In this document: positions 1 through 8,960 of the stretch, in pieces
Layout of the letters: each line of letters opens with the position of its first letter
How positions within the stretch are numbered: the first letter of the stretch is position 1
Virus record (IMG/VR): IMGVR_UViG_3300010299_000036
Span: 1-31,225 of that record
Strand: one strand, 5' to 3'
Origin: a virus
Length of the DNA: 31,225 bases
Translations under genes and position numbers: made by a program
The notes under the pieces: model-generated
Told to the model about the DNA's origin: nothing
Seen by the model: only the letters and a program-made list of their open reading frames with translations
Database searches by the model: none

Positions 1-1
1 A

Positions 2-301
2 ATCAATTTTGTTAAGTTGTTTACTCCAAAATCTTTGCTAACGGGAGGAAATGTTCAGGCATTAAGAATATCTTCTCCAAAATTGTTTGAAAGAATATTT
101 AATCTAGCTGTGGACCCAGATGATTTTGAAATTGATTTAGAAAAAACATTTGCAACGCAGTCTGGATCAAAGATGTATGCTGTTCTTGAAAAAATGGATT
201 TATTGAAAACCCCTACAAAACTTAAGTTGAGAAATAAAAACAGAACCATTTCATTGGATCAATTCTTTGTTAATATATCAACAGTAGGAGATGTAGAATG
301 A
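2..301 (+). CDS. C-terminal part of a virion structural protein (5' end outside window)
   Basis: The reading frame is open from base 2, so the gene starts before the window and only its last 99 codons are visible. I do not recognise the family. The visible part is a soluble, mixed-charge sequence with no membrane segment. Its stop overlaps the start of the next gene in an ATGA junction, which indicates translational coupling. Because it directly precedes a run of long structural genes in the same direction, I infer a tail or baseplate role. A TTG at 17 could act as a start, but the open frame upstream makes a truncated gene much more likely. Confidence 0.7.
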   Translation: MNFVKLFTPKSLLTGGNVQALRISSPKLFERIFNLAVDPDDFEIDLEKTFATQSGSKMYAVLEKMDLLKTPTKLKLRNKNRTISLDQFFVNISTVGDVE

Positions 302-2256
302 CAATATCTTTTCCTTCAAGACCAGTAATGGTTGTAGATACGCCTGAAGTTAGAAAATTAAAAAGTAACTTTATATATAATTTTTTTGTTCCTGATGAGC
401 GTCTTAATGATGAAGGTGATGATGTTCCTAATTCTATATTGAAAAAAGGATCTGATTCCTTTGATACGGCAACAACAGATCTTCTAAATAGAATTCCAAG
501 ATTTATTAGACTTACATGGCCACAAGTTAGATTGGATGAACCTAATTTCAAATTAGATCCTTTATATCAAATTAATTCATCAGGACTTTCCAAACAAAAC
601 CAGAATATCATTAGAAGAAATTATTCAAAAATATATCGTGAAGAAGAATTTTCTAATTTTGGGTTTACTGGTCTTGAAATGCAAGATACTGCTGTTGATG
701 GAAAACTTCATCTTTTAGTTAGCGGAACTGTTTCAAAATTTGTTAATTCAAATAATATTGAACTTGCTAAGGCCGTAAATGATCAAGTTGAATATATAGC
801 TGGGAAAATTGACACAAATAGAGTGTCTTTATTAGATGTAAGTAAATTTCTTGCAGGAGATTTGAATTCTGAAGTTCTTCCAAACCAAACGATTATTGAT
901 GCTTTGACCGATTTAAGGTCAGCTGGTACCAGATTTTTTAGTGAAGATGAGCAAAAAGAATTAATTGATGACAAATTTGAGTCTCTCAAAAATGTTAAAA
1001 CTCGTTTTAGAATTAATAACAAATTTATTCGCACATATTTGAATACTGTAGCAACTGATCCATTAGGTTTTTTTGCTGATGAAGTAGGACCACTTCTAGC
1101 TCGTGCTGACCAGATTCAAGTTGAACTTGTTCAAAACTCTAATCCTGACAGTATTGATGAAGCTGAATTTGAAATTATTGTTGATCCTATTTCTATCAGA
1201 TCTGCTCCAAAAGATTCTTCATTTGTTCCAACAAAAAAGCATGTTGGATACATTATTGACAAATTTCAAAGAAATTCTGATGGAACATTGACGGAACTTG
1301 ATCCTATTATTTTAGAAAATGCGAATACAACATCTACGATTGATTATAAAATTGCATATGGAATTACTTATGTTTATCAAATTAGGTCTGTATATCTTTT
1401 AGAATTTCAAACATTTTCGGATGATGATGATGAAATGGCTATTTCGACAATATTAGTCTCTTCTGCCGCATCAAACAGAACAGTTATAACCGCAGAAGAG
1501 ACTATCCCTCCACCTCCTCCGTCAGACGTAAATGTTGTTTGGGATTACGTAGAAGACAGACCATGTATAACTTGGAGCTTCCCGATAAATCCACAAAGAG
1601 ACATTAAAAAATGGCAAGTTTTTCGTAGAAAAACTATTGATGATCCATTTGAACTTATAATTGAATTAGATTTTGATGATAGTACTGTTCCAACGAAAAA
1701 TTTTGAAAAAGTAAATGTAAATCTAAGTAAAAAAATATCATCTCCTCAAAACTTTTGGACTGACAAAGATTCAACAAAAGACAGTAAATATATCTATACT
1801 GTTGTTAGTATAGACGTTCATGGATTGAGTTCTAATTATGGAATGCAATTTGAAGTAAAATTCAACAGATCTAAAAACAGAATTGAAAAAAGACTAATAT
1901 CAGGATCTGGGGCTCCCAAGCCTTATCCAAATATGTTTTTGAATGCAGATACATTTGTTGACACAATAAAAGATAGTAATCATACAAAAATGAAAATTTA
2001 TTTTGATCCTGAATACTTAGAAGTTGTTAAGCGCGGAAAGAAATCGGATCCTGTGATTGCTACAGTCCAAAATCGTTCAAGTTATAAAATGCAACTAATT
2101 AATGTAGATTTTCAACAATCACAATTAATTGATATAAATATCAACGATTTACGAACGGTAAAAAACATTGGTAACTTTAGTCTTGGAAATGTATCTAAAA
2201 TTTTACCACACAAAGCATATATTGAAAAGGTTTCTGGTGATATAACAAAAGGGTAA
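298..2256 (+). CDS. Virion structural protein with fibronectin-III-like region
   Basis: This 652-residue protein begins at an ATG that overlaps the previous stop by four bases. Residues about 404-525 look like a fibronectin type III domain: a proline run (PPPPPSDVNV) leads into strands containing WDYVEDRPCITWSF and KWQVFRR, then KYIYTVVSIDVHGLSS. The stretch at about 295-395 (YGITYVYQIRSVY) may be a second, weaker copy. Such beta-sandwich domains are common in phage tail and baseplate proteins, where they mediate surface contacts. The N-terminal 280 residues are of unknown fold. There is no signal peptide or membrane segment. The neighbouring structural genes support a tail or baseplate role, but the exact position in the virion cannot be told. 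Confidence 0.75.
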   Translation: MTISFPSRPVMVVDTPEVRKLKSNFIYNFFVPDERLNDEGDDVPNSILKKGSDSFDTATTDLLNRIPRFIRLTWPQVRLDEPNFKLDPLYQINSSGLSKQNQNIIRRNYSKIYREEEFSNFGFTGLEMQDTAVDGKLHLLVSGTVSKFVNSNNIELAKAVNDQVEYIAGKIDTNRVSLLDVSKFLAGDLNSEVLPNQTIIDALTDLRSAGTRFFSEDEQKELIDDKFESLKNVKTRFRINNKFIRTYLNTVATDPLGFFADEVGPLLARADQIQVELVQNSNPDSIDEAEFEIIVDPISIRSAPKDSSFVPTKKHVGYIIDKFQRNSDGTLTELDPIILENANTTSTIDYKIAYGITYVYQIRSVYLLEFQTFSDDDDEMAISTILVSSAASNRTVITAEETIPPPPPSDVNVVWDYVEDRPCITWSFPINPQRDIKKWQVFRRKTIDDPFELIIELDFDDSTVPTKNFEKVNVNLSKKISSPQNFWTDKDSTKDSKYIYTVVSIDVHGLSSNYGMQFEVKFNRSKNRIEKRLISGSGAPKPYPNMFLNADTFVDTIKDSNHTKMKIYFDPEYLEVVKRGKKSDPVIATVQNRSSYKMQLINVDFQQSQLIDININDLRTVKNIGNFSLGNVSKILPHKAYIEKVSGDITKG

Positions 2257-2262
2257 ATAAAA

Positions 2263-2970
2263 ATGGGATTTCTTGATCATACAACTAACAATATTATATT
2301 AGACGCCGTGTTAACGGATAGCGGCCGACAGGCTTTGGCCAGAAATGATGGTTCATTTTCTTTTATTAAGTTCGCATTTGGCGATGATGAAGTGGATTAT
2401 AGCATTATTCAAAAATTTGGACGCGTAGTAGGAAAAGAAAAGATTGAGAAAAACACTCCTGTTTTTGAAGGTCTCACAAATCAAAACTTTAGTCAAAAGT
2501 CTAGAATGGTTAGTGTTTCTAATCCAAATCTTGTTCGTTTGCCAAGTTTAGATCTTACTGGTGAAAATCTTGCATCAGATATTGTTTCTCTTGGAGCCAC
2601 GACTACAAAAACATCATCTTTGACAGTTTCTCAGTCAATTCAAAATGAAGACATTATTGATGCAGAACTCAGAGATCAAGGTTTTGAAATTACGATGAAT
2701 AATGATTTCCTTCAAATTCAGGGATTTGTTCCTGATATTGTGGATGGAACAAGAGTTGCAACATATATTTTGAGAAGAGATCCAACAGAAACATCTGTTG
2801 GTGGTTCTCGATTGACACTCACGCTGGAAGTTAAAGCTATTTCTAGTGCACAATTTACTGTTTTTGGAACAGCAAATAACAAAAATCTTATTCGAACCTT
2901 TGTCAAGATTAAGGGTGTTCAATCTGGTGCAGTCAAAGAATTTGAAGTTCAGATAAACAAGAACACATGA
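2263..2970 (+). CDS. Conserved phage structural protein (235 aa)
   Basis: The protein opens with MGFLDHTTNNIILDAVLTD followed by SGRQALARNDGSFSFIKF and FGDDEVDYSIIQKFG. I associate this N-terminal block with structural proteins of large T4-like environmental phages, although I cannot name a T4 counterpart. The C-terminal half is predicted beta-rich. The start lies six bases after the preceding stop, and the short leader GGTAAATAAA also occurs before the next gene at 2982. Its position inside the tail gene run supports a virion component. The biochemical role is unknown. Confidence 0.7.
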   Translation: MGFLDHTTNNIILDAVLTDSGRQALARNDGSFSFIKFAFGDDEVDYSIIQKFGRVVGKEKIEKNTPVFEGLTNQNFSQKSRMVSVSNPNLVRLPSLDLTGENLASDIVSLGATTTKTSSLTVSQSIQNEDIIDAELRDQGFEITMNNDFLQIQGFVPDIVDGTRVATYILRRDPTETSVGGSRLTLTLEVKAISSAQFTVFGTANNKNLIRTFVKIKGVQSGAVKEFEVQINKNT

Positions 2971-2981
2971 TAGGTAAATAA

Positions 2982-4223
2982 ATGGCAGTTTTTAAAGAAT
3001 TAACACCTAACGACATCAAGACAGCTCGTTCTTTTTTAAATCAGCTTATTGATGTTACGCAAGAAGACATTAGTGGTTCGGCTACAAGGCAAAAGTATCA
3101 AGCCTGGGTCACTGGAGGAATAGGGCCAGGCGTCACCTCGTCGTTATTTCAAACAGTTCATGACCAAGACCTAACGCTACAAACAGCAAACGAAGTTTTG
3201 GATATGACTGTTGGACTATATTTCTCTGGGTCTACTGTTCAAGACATTAAAACAGGTGAAGATAGTGCAGGAAAATTATTGTTTCCGTCTACCTCTCTTC
3301 AAATGAGAGAAAAAATTAATATTTATAAACAGCACTCTTTGATGCTTCTTGGTGATGTAGATGGAAGATTTGCATCACCTTTTGGATCAGCCACGTCATC
3401 TGATCTTATCAATGAGGCATTGTTTATTGATTTTAAGCGTCTTTTCTTTAGAGATGGAATAAAAAGAGAAACATTTGCTATGCAATTTTATCAGACATCA
3501 TCTAATAATGGTTCTGGTCCTTCTGCAACAACAACAAACAATGTAATTATAACTTCCGAAAATGGAGCTAAAATCTTTACAGATGCTGGGGCTGCTGCAA
3601 ATCAAGAAGTATCTTTTGGAGGAAAAGTTTCTAATGTTGTTGATTCAGGTGATACTAATAGAAATGTAGGACTTTTATTCAATGATCAGGGAATTTTGGT
3701 CTTAGATTTGGCAAAGGTTATTTCTGGTTCGGAATTTGTTACAGGAGTTATTCATGCAATGAGTCCTGCCGCTGTTTCTGCACATGCTGATACCGCAGCT
3801 GGTTATACGCTAATTGGAGATCAAGACGCAGGTGGAAACCCAAATGCAAAATTCATCCCAGACTTCTTGACATCAGCTTCTTTGGATAATATTATCGATC
3901 ACTTCGCGTCAACAAGATTTAGTTCTGGAACTCTTACATCAATGACTTTCCAGAATCAAACTATTATTAATTCTACATTGGTTTTTGCAAGAGCAACAGC
4001 TGACGAATTCAACTATAGTTCTAATCAGACTTTTGTTGATTCTTCAAATAAGATTGTTGTTATTGATGAAGGGCAAGAAGATGTTCAGCAGACATTTACA
4101 TTTATTACGTCTGTAGGACTATACGATGCAAACAATAATCTTTTGGCAGTTGCTAAATTATCAAGGCCTGTCGAGAAGAACCCAGAGAAAGATGTTACTT
4201 TCCGTATTCGATTGGACTTCTAA
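2982..4223 (+). CDS. Virion structural protein with shared C-terminal module
   Basis: This 413-residue protein has a helical N-terminal region and a Ser/Thr/Gly-rich, beta-prone middle. The C-terminal 43 residues (TFITSVGLYD, then LLAVAKLSRPVEK, ending FRIRLDF) align with the end of the 794-residue protein encoded at 4665-7049 (VYITNVNWLDD, NLSQPIKK, IKGKMDF). The shared tail suggests a common docking or oligomerisation module. The gene begins 11 bases after the previous stop. It is part of the structural operon, with a likely tail or baseplate role. I do not recognise a specific T4 homologue. Confidence 0.7.
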   Translation: MAVFKELTPNDIKTARSFLNQLIDVTQEDISGSATRQKYQAWVTGGIGPGVTSSLFQTVHDQDLTLQTANEVLDMTVGLYFSGSTVQDIKTGEDSAGKLLFPSTSLQMREKINIYKQHSLMLLGDVDGRFASPFGSATSSDLINEALFIDFKRLFFRDGIKRETFAMQFYQTSSNNGSGPSATTTNNVIITSENGAKIFTDAGAAANQEVSFGGKVSNVVDSGDTNRNVGLLFNDQGILVLDLAKVISGSEFVTGVIHAMSPAAVSAHADTAAGYTLIGDQDAGGNPNAKFIPDFLTSASLDNIIDHFASTRFSSGTLTSMTFQNQTIINSTLVFARATADEFNYSSNQTFVDSSNKIVVIDEGQEDVQQTFTFITSVGLYDANNNLLAVAKLSRPVEKNPEKDVTFRIRLDF

Positions 4224-4230
4224 GGAAAAT

Positions 4231-4644
4231 ATGAAATTAAGTCAAATTGTAAATAATATTAAATTAAGATTTCAGTCAATAAAACAAAATCCAAAAAATT
4301 ACTTTTTGGATTTTGGAGATTTTCAAGTTTATATTGATAGTTTCTCCTACGACTTAGATCAGGTGGATTGCAATTTCTGTGGATATCCTGTTTGTGATTA
4401 TGTCAAAAGTAGTGCAACAATTTGTGTAAAAGGAATTACTACAACTGAAGTATTAGAGCATATGAAAAGTTTTGCCTATGGAGAAACTGGTGATTATTTG
4501 AGAACAATTGTTGTTGAACCAACGGGAACAATTCTTGAAGGTGCTTTTATTAGAGATTTTAGTGTAAGATATCTAAATGACTTGGACAAAACAATGAAAT
4601 TTGATATGACAATTATTGCAAATAATATAATTGAAAGAATTTAA
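4231..4644 (+). CDS. Small virion-associated protein (137 aa)
   Basis: I chose the ATG at 4231 because AAGGA sits just upstream and it follows the preceding stop by seven bases. A longer start at 4126 would overlap the previous gene by about 100 bases. The protein contains a Cys cluster, CNFCGYPVC, at about residues 48-56, and a beta-rich second half with TIVVEPTGTILEGAFIRDF. The cluster could bind a metal or be structural, but only three cysteines are close together. The family is not recognised. Its place between two structural genes suggests a small tail or baseplate component. Confidence 0.65.
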   Translation: MKLSQIVNNIKLRFQSIKQNPKNYFLDFGDFQVYIDSFSYDLDQVDCNFCGYPVCDYVKSSATICVKGITTTEVLEHMKSFAYGETGDYLRTIVVEPTGTILEGAFIRDFSVRYLNDLDKTMKFDMTIIANNIIERI

Positions 4645-4664
4645 TTAAATCACCATACTAAAAG

Positions 4665-7049
4665 ATGTCACTTGTTAGAATTACAGAAGACGATGTTGAA
4701 ACATTCACCATTGTTACAAATCCTAAAAAAACATACGCAAGCGGAGTTTTTACTGGGATCACGGGAACACTTAATCTGTTTGCAAGACGCTCAGATATTG
4801 AAAAGGAAACTCGTCCTCTTTCTTCGTTTGTTAAATCGTTTTTTAATGACGAAAGTGTTGAAGACTTAAGAAGAAGAATACTAGAAAAAGCAATAACTTC
4901 AACCAATGTCAATTCTGAAGTCAATGCATATCTTTCTGGAGTTAATAATGAACTTACTTCTTCTAGAAAGCATAAAAAGCTCAATATTTTTAGATTTGAG
5001 CCTTCTTTTCAGTTTACTAAAAACACTCTAAAAAAAAGGTCTATTCAAGAATTATATCCATATTATCGCCATGAATACCCAGATGCTCATTGGGCATACA
5101 CCAATTATCATAGCTTGAATTTTTTCACAGCATCTGGTATTCCTTCTGATTCTGTTTTATTATATCCAAACTCATCTTCTGTTCCATCTCTATCTTCTGT
5201 TTCTGGGACTTATTCTCTTCCTGGTGAATTTACATTTGAATTTTATATTAATCCAAGATATTCAACAGATGAGCCAACAAGTGACTTTAAGGCAGGGACA
5301 ATATTTCACTTGTCTTCTTCTTATGCTGTATCTTTGGTTACAGGCTCTTCAAAGGATAGCAAAGGCTATGCCGATGGATACAGAATTCAACTTCAATTAA
5401 GTCATAGCGCAGATGTTTCTCCATCATTAGCCACTGTTGGGGCAAGTTATCCTGGTGATCTTGTTTTTCAATCACGTGATAATTCTCTTAAGAAAAATCA
5501 TTGGCATCATGTAGCAATTCGCTGGGGTACAAATCAAATAAATGATGGAAGTGGATCTTTTTTCATTGATGGTGTTGAGCAAGGATCTTTTGTGGTTCCT
5601 TCTTCAACAATAGCACCAGCCCCATACGGCGCTCCATATAGCAACCCAGATGTTTTATGTATTGGAAATTACTATGAAGGATTCAATACGGGTTCTTCGG
5701 CCCAATCAGTTTTCTTCAATACAAATCCATCAACACGTGATGGTTTGGTGAATCTTTCTCCAAGCCTAACTCAGCACGCACCAGATGAATATTCTTTTAC
5801 TCATCCATTAAATGCAGAAGTCCATGATTTAAGAATATATAATCAATTTAGATTAGCAAGTAATATTATTTCTGATACAAAAAATGGGCCAAGTACTCTT
5901 GATGATTTGGTATTTTATCTTGGTCCTTTTTTCACAAAAGAAAGTCCAGTAAGAACTGTTTTGAATCAACAAGGCGGTGTTCTACAAACACCATTTTTTG
6001 GAATTGATGGATATACAGATGATCCGTTCAATGTGGCAATGTCATTTGGTGTTGGTGGTCATTATTTGAATTTAGAAAATTTTCTTAGAGATTTAGTAAC
6101 AGGAAATTATCCAAGACAGTTTCAACTAACAGCATCTCAGATTACAGATACAGTTGTTCCCAAAGAAGCAAATGAATTTTTATACCAAACAGGATCAGTT
6201 AGAAAAAGAAATGTTACAGTTCTTCCTTGTGATAATGGTTTGTTTATTCCAAACTTTGATCTTTTGAAAAGTGGAACATTCAGTAATACTCCTTCTACTG
6301 GATCTTCAATGGGCAAGTTTGTAAATGATTTTGGTCACCTTGATTTGACTTTAATTTCGTTGAACAATCTTGTTACGACATCTAGTTTGAGACCAGGGTT
6401 GGTTTATCAGTCAGGTTCTATTTTTGATGGCATTGCTGGCGCTACACCTGAAGATCCTGGCGTAGATCCAGGAGAAGTTCTAACCATTTACCAAAGAACA
6501 AGAGACTCTTCTTCAAATGAAGTAGCATTTTTTGAATTGAGTAATATTTTCTTTGGAAACAGAATAAATCCTGGTAGTTTCAAAATTGTTGATTCTAAAA
6601 TTACTGGTACATCAGAAAAGGTGTCAATTACACTAAGGGACAACGGTTATGGAAATGTGTATCGTGCAGATTGCTTAACAGAGCATGCAACATGGAATAG
6701 TGTTGGTAATATTTTTTATAATGAAGGAATTGTAGTTGTAAAAAGTCCAAATATTCCGTTCTTTGGAAAAGAACAGTGGGAGATGGAGTTTGAGGGAGAG
6801 CAGACAGTTCATGTAATGATGATATCTGCTGAAGCAGCAGCTGGACTTGTTAACTCGTCTAGTCATCCAAACTTTTTACCAGTATCAGCATCCTTAAATG
6901 CAAACGATCCAGACAAGAATTTTGTATATATTACAAACGTTAATTGGTTAGACGATAATCTGAATGTTATTATGAAAACCAATCTTAGCCAACCGATTAA
7001 GAAAAGAACGAATGACAAATTCTTAATCAAAGGTAAAATGGATTTTTAA
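4665..7049 (+). CDS. Large structural protein with LamG/concanavalin-like domain
   Basis: In this 794-residue protein, residues about 175-390 read as a laminin-G/concanavalin-A jellyroll: GEFTFEFYINPRYS, then NHWHHVAIRWGTNQ, then SGSFFIDGVEQGSF, closing with AEVHDLRIYNQF. These domains bind carbohydrate or form trimeric beta-sandwiches in phage tail-associated proteins. The last 44 residues carry the same module as the end of the protein encoded at 2982-4223. The N-terminal 170 residues include YRHEYPDAHWAYTNYHSLNF, which I do not recognise. There is no membrane segment. It is probably a surface-exposed tail or baseplate protein, perhaps with host-glycan contact. That role is inferred from the domain, not shown. 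Confidence 0.75.
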   Translation: MSLVRITEDDVETFTIVTNPKKTYASGVFTGITGTLNLFARRSDIEKETRPLSSFVKSFFNDESVEDLRRRILEKAITSTNVNSEVNAYLSGVNNELTSSRKHKKLNIFRFEPSFQFTKNTLKKRSIQELYPYYRHEYPDAHWAYTNYHSLNFFTASGIPSDSVLLYPNSSSVPSLSSVSGTYSLPGEFTFEFYINPRYSTDEPTSDFKAGTIFHLSSSYAVSLVTGSSKDSKGYADGYRIQLQLSHSADVSPSLATVGASYPGDLVFQSRDNSLKKNHWHHVAIRWGTNQINDGSGSFFIDGVEQGSFVVPSSTIAPAPYGAPYSNPDVLCIGNYYEGFNTGSSAQSVFFNTNPSTRDGLVNLSPSLTQHAPDEYSFTHPLNAEVHDLRIYNQFRLASNIISDTKNGPSTLDDLVFYLGPFFTKESPVRTVLNQQGGVLQTPFFGIDGYTDDPFNVAMSFGVGGHYLNLENFLRDLVTGNYPRQFQLTASQITDTVVPKEANEFLYQTGSVRKRNVTVLPCDNGLFIPNFDLLKSGTFSNTPSTGSSMGKFVNDFGHLDLTLISLNNLVTTSSLRPGLVYQSGSIFDGIAGATPEDPGVDPGEVLTIYQRTRDSSSNEVAFFELSNIFFGNRINPGSFKIVDSKITGTSEKVSITLRDNGYGNVYRADCLTEHATWNSVGNIFYNEGIVVVKSPNIPFFGKEQWEMEFEGEQTVHVMMISAEAAAGLVNSSSHPNFLPVSASLNANDPDKNFVYITNVNWLDDNLNVIMKTNLSQPIKKRTNDKFLIKGKMDF

Positions 7050-7069
7050 TTGTTATTTAAAGTTTAAGA

Positions 7070-7522
7070 ATGTCATATTTGCGCGAATATATTAGGTATT
7101 GTTTGTTTGAAGAAGGAAACCATGCATATGGTCAATATCCAGTTTCATACAATCCAGAAGAAGTATTATATGAATCTAATAATATGAAAATTGGTTTTGA
7201 TGATCTTGTTCATGAAAACATGGATTTGGCTTATTTTCATAAAAATTTTGATAATGAATTAGATGGTGCTGCGTGGATAGGTGATAATGGCATTAAGTTT
7301 GAATTTGTTGTTATAACGAATGAATATAGTCTAAATCATGTATTTGAAAATCTTGTTAGAGACTGTATGGAAGAATATGCAACATTGAGATCATGTAATC
7401 ATAAATTGCAATTAGAGATCAAAGTTGAAGACGAAGAGACCGAAAAACATTTGTCTGATGTTTATGGTCTTTCTGTTTTAAGTCAAAATGAAAATATAGC
7501 CATTATGGGCTTTGCTGAATAA
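7070..7522 (+). CDS. Small protein with capsid-targeting-like N-terminus
   Basis: This 150-residue protein starts MSYLREYIRYCLFEEGN, an amphipathic stretch ending in L-F-E. It matches the type of N-terminus found on several other proteins here and resembles a T4 capsid-targeting sequence with its (L/I)-x-E cleavage site. The C-terminal half (FEFVVITNEYSLNHVFENLV, then HLSDVYGLSVLSQNENIAIM) has the feel of the second half of a GNAT acetyltransferase fold, but no clear acetyl-CoA loop is visible, so that is only a suggestion. It is the first gene after the structural block and lies ten bases before the next gene. Confidence 0.6.
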   Translation: MSYLREYIRYCLFEEGNHAYGQYPVSYNPEEVLYESNNMKIGFDDLVHENMDLAYFHKNFDNELDGAAWIGDNGIKFEFVVITNEYSLNHVFENLVRDCMEEYATLRSCNHKLQLEIKVEDEETEKHLSDVYGLSVLSQNENIAIMGFAE

Positions 7523-7531
7523 TTAAATCAT

Positions 7532-8314
7532 ATGAACGACAATTGGCTATCACTTCTAACAGAACAGGAAGAAGATGATCCTTTGAAGGATTATGCACTT
7601 TACATTGATGCAGGGCGTCACAGTTCTGATTTCATTCTGTACAAACCAAAATATTACGCCCAGAGAATGAAAAAAGAAATTCTCAAAGCAAAACAACAAT
7701 TTGACAGAATTCGTTTCAAGGGAAACGAATATGGTGAATTTGATGACTTTTATGCATTTTCTAATGTAAAAGACATATTCAAAGATCCTGGTGGCATTGT
7801 TGGCTTTATGAGCATTAATAATGGTAGAATTATTGGAATGAGAGGATCTTGCAATAGAGCTAATGAAATTCGTGCAATTTCTGCTAGACCAGGATTTGGT
7901 AGATTGATGTTTATGATTGCATTGGCTAAAGAAAGTCCAATTATGTCAAATAGAGATGAGGTATCCTCAAAGGCTTATGATTATTGGGATATGTTTAATG
8001 CAGATTCCAATATCAAAAAAGATAGCTTTGACAATGAGCTTAGATTGTCTCAAAAGGAGCCATCAGATTGCAATGTTTATGGAGATCATGTTCTTGATCA
8101 AAGTTATAAAACACCAACAGATATTGGCGTCGAAGCCCAGCCCTTAATTAATCGTCATAAAATATTTCTTGAACAAATGAGGCATTACTTTGAAAAGGGT
8201 GGTGTAGATTACATTTTGTCTCGTGTTAAGGACTATATTGCAGATGCTGGGACTTATTTTCATGATGAACAAAAAGGTGATCGTAGCTGGTATCAAAGCT
8301 ATGATGAAGAATAG
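7532..8314 (+). CDS. GNAT-like phage protein, possible packaged protein
   Basis: The N-terminus MNDNWLSLLTEQEEDD contains an L-T-E site of the type cut by T4-like prohead proteases. Residues about 114-150 (AISARPGFGRLMFMIALAKE, then IMSNRDEVSSKAYDYWDMF) resemble a family of phage GNAT-like proteins in which a GxGxLLY acetyl-CoA loop is followed by a DR-xx-VS-xxA-xxxW segment. The loop here, RPGFGRLMF, keeps the spaced glycines. The C-terminal 100 residues are charged and helical. Any acetyltransferase activity and its substrate are unproven, and the fold call is moderate at best. Confidence 0.55.
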   Translation: MNDNWLSLLTEQEEDDPLKDYALYIDAGRHSSDFILYKPKYYAQRMKKEILKAKQQFDRIRFKGNEYGEFDDFYAFSNVKDIFKDPGGIVGFMSINNGRIIGMRGSCNRANEIRAISARPGFGRLMFMIALAKESPIMSNRDEVSSKAYDYWDMFNADSNIKKDSFDNELRLSQKEPSDCNVYGDHVLDQSYKTPTDIGVEAQPLINRHKIFLEQMRHYFEKGGVDYILSRVKDYIADAGTYFHDEQKGDRSWYQSYDEE

Positions 8315-8361
8315 TGTTCTTATAATATAGAAATTTATTTTTCTAAATTTTTGTTTAAAAT

Positions 8362-8370
8362 CATAAATAG
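8362..8370 (+). promoter_or_regulatory. Possible T4-type late promoter core (CATAAATAG)
   Basis: The gap between 8314 and 8385 is the largest in the early part of the window and is nearly all A/T. CATAAATAG lies 14 bases before the ATG of the RuvC-like gene and is close to the T4 late promoter core TATAAATA. A weak AT hairpin (AAATTTA, six-base loop, TAAATTT) lies just upstream and could end the preceding transcript. In so AT-rich a sequence both could arise by chance. Confidence 0.25.
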
Positions 8371-8384
8371 ATTATAGGTTATTT

Positions 8385-8945
8385 ATGATTCTTGGATTTG
8401 ATATTAGCACAAGCATGACTGGGTTTACTATTATGGATTTGGACGGAAATCTAATAGAACTTGGTCATTATGAACTTAAAAAAGTAAAAGGAACAATTTG
8501 GGACAAAGTAGATGCAATGAAGAAAAACATTTGTGAGCTTCGTGACAAGTATGATATTACACATGTTTTTATTGAAGAGCCATTGTCAAAATTTTCTAGA
8601 GGAAAATCTTCTTCTGCTACGATATCATTATTGATGAGATTCAATGGAATTGTTTCTTATATAATTCATGATTATTTGGGTATAGATCCAGTTTATTATC
8701 CACCAAGCTCTGCTCGTAAAATTTGTGGATTAAAGATGCTTTCTAAAAATGCATGTAAAAAACAGAAGATTCAATGGAAACCACAAAAAGAACAAGCATT
8801 TGATCAAATGAATGCCCAATCTCCGTTCAATGGAACTTATGAGTGGCCGTTAAAAAGAACTGGTAAATTAAAAGATTTTTGTTATGATGAGATGGATAGC
8901 TTTGTCATTGCTAGAGCAGGATTTCTGGAAATGACATCTAATTAA
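8385..8945 (+). CDS. RuvC-like RNase H-fold nuclease (Holliday junction resolvase type)
   Basis: This 186-residue protein fits the RuvC-type resolvase pattern. The first acidic residue is D6 in MILGFDISTSMTGF, the second is in HVFIEEP (E64/E65), and the last pair is in DEMDSFVIARAG (D168/D171) on a C-terminal helix. This set is typical of metal-dependent RNase H-fold nucleases that cut four-way or branched DNA. The T4 resolvase gp49 belongs to another family, so this would be a non-homologous replacement or an additional enzyme. It lies upstream of the primase and recombination genes, consistent with DNA processing before packaging. The 70-base AT-rich gap upstream contains CATAAATAG. Confidence 0.75.
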   Translation: MILGFDISTSMTGFTIMDLDGNLIELGHYELKKVKGTIWDKVDAMKKNICELRDKYDITHVFIEEPLSKFSRGKSSSATISLLMRFNGIVSYIIHDYLGIDPVYYPPSSARKICGLKMLSKNACKKQKIQWKPQKEQAFDQMNAQSPFNGTYEWPLKRTGKLKDFCYDEMDSFVIARAGFLEMTSN

Positions 8946-8960
8946 CATAAGGACATTAAA

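Noticed and set aside
2250-2990. Repeated GGTAAATAAA before the genes at 2263 and 2982 as a promoter pair
   Set aside because: Both copies include or follow the stop of the preceding gene, are within a few bases of the start, and leave no room for a transcript leader. They are more likely AT-rich start-region sequence.
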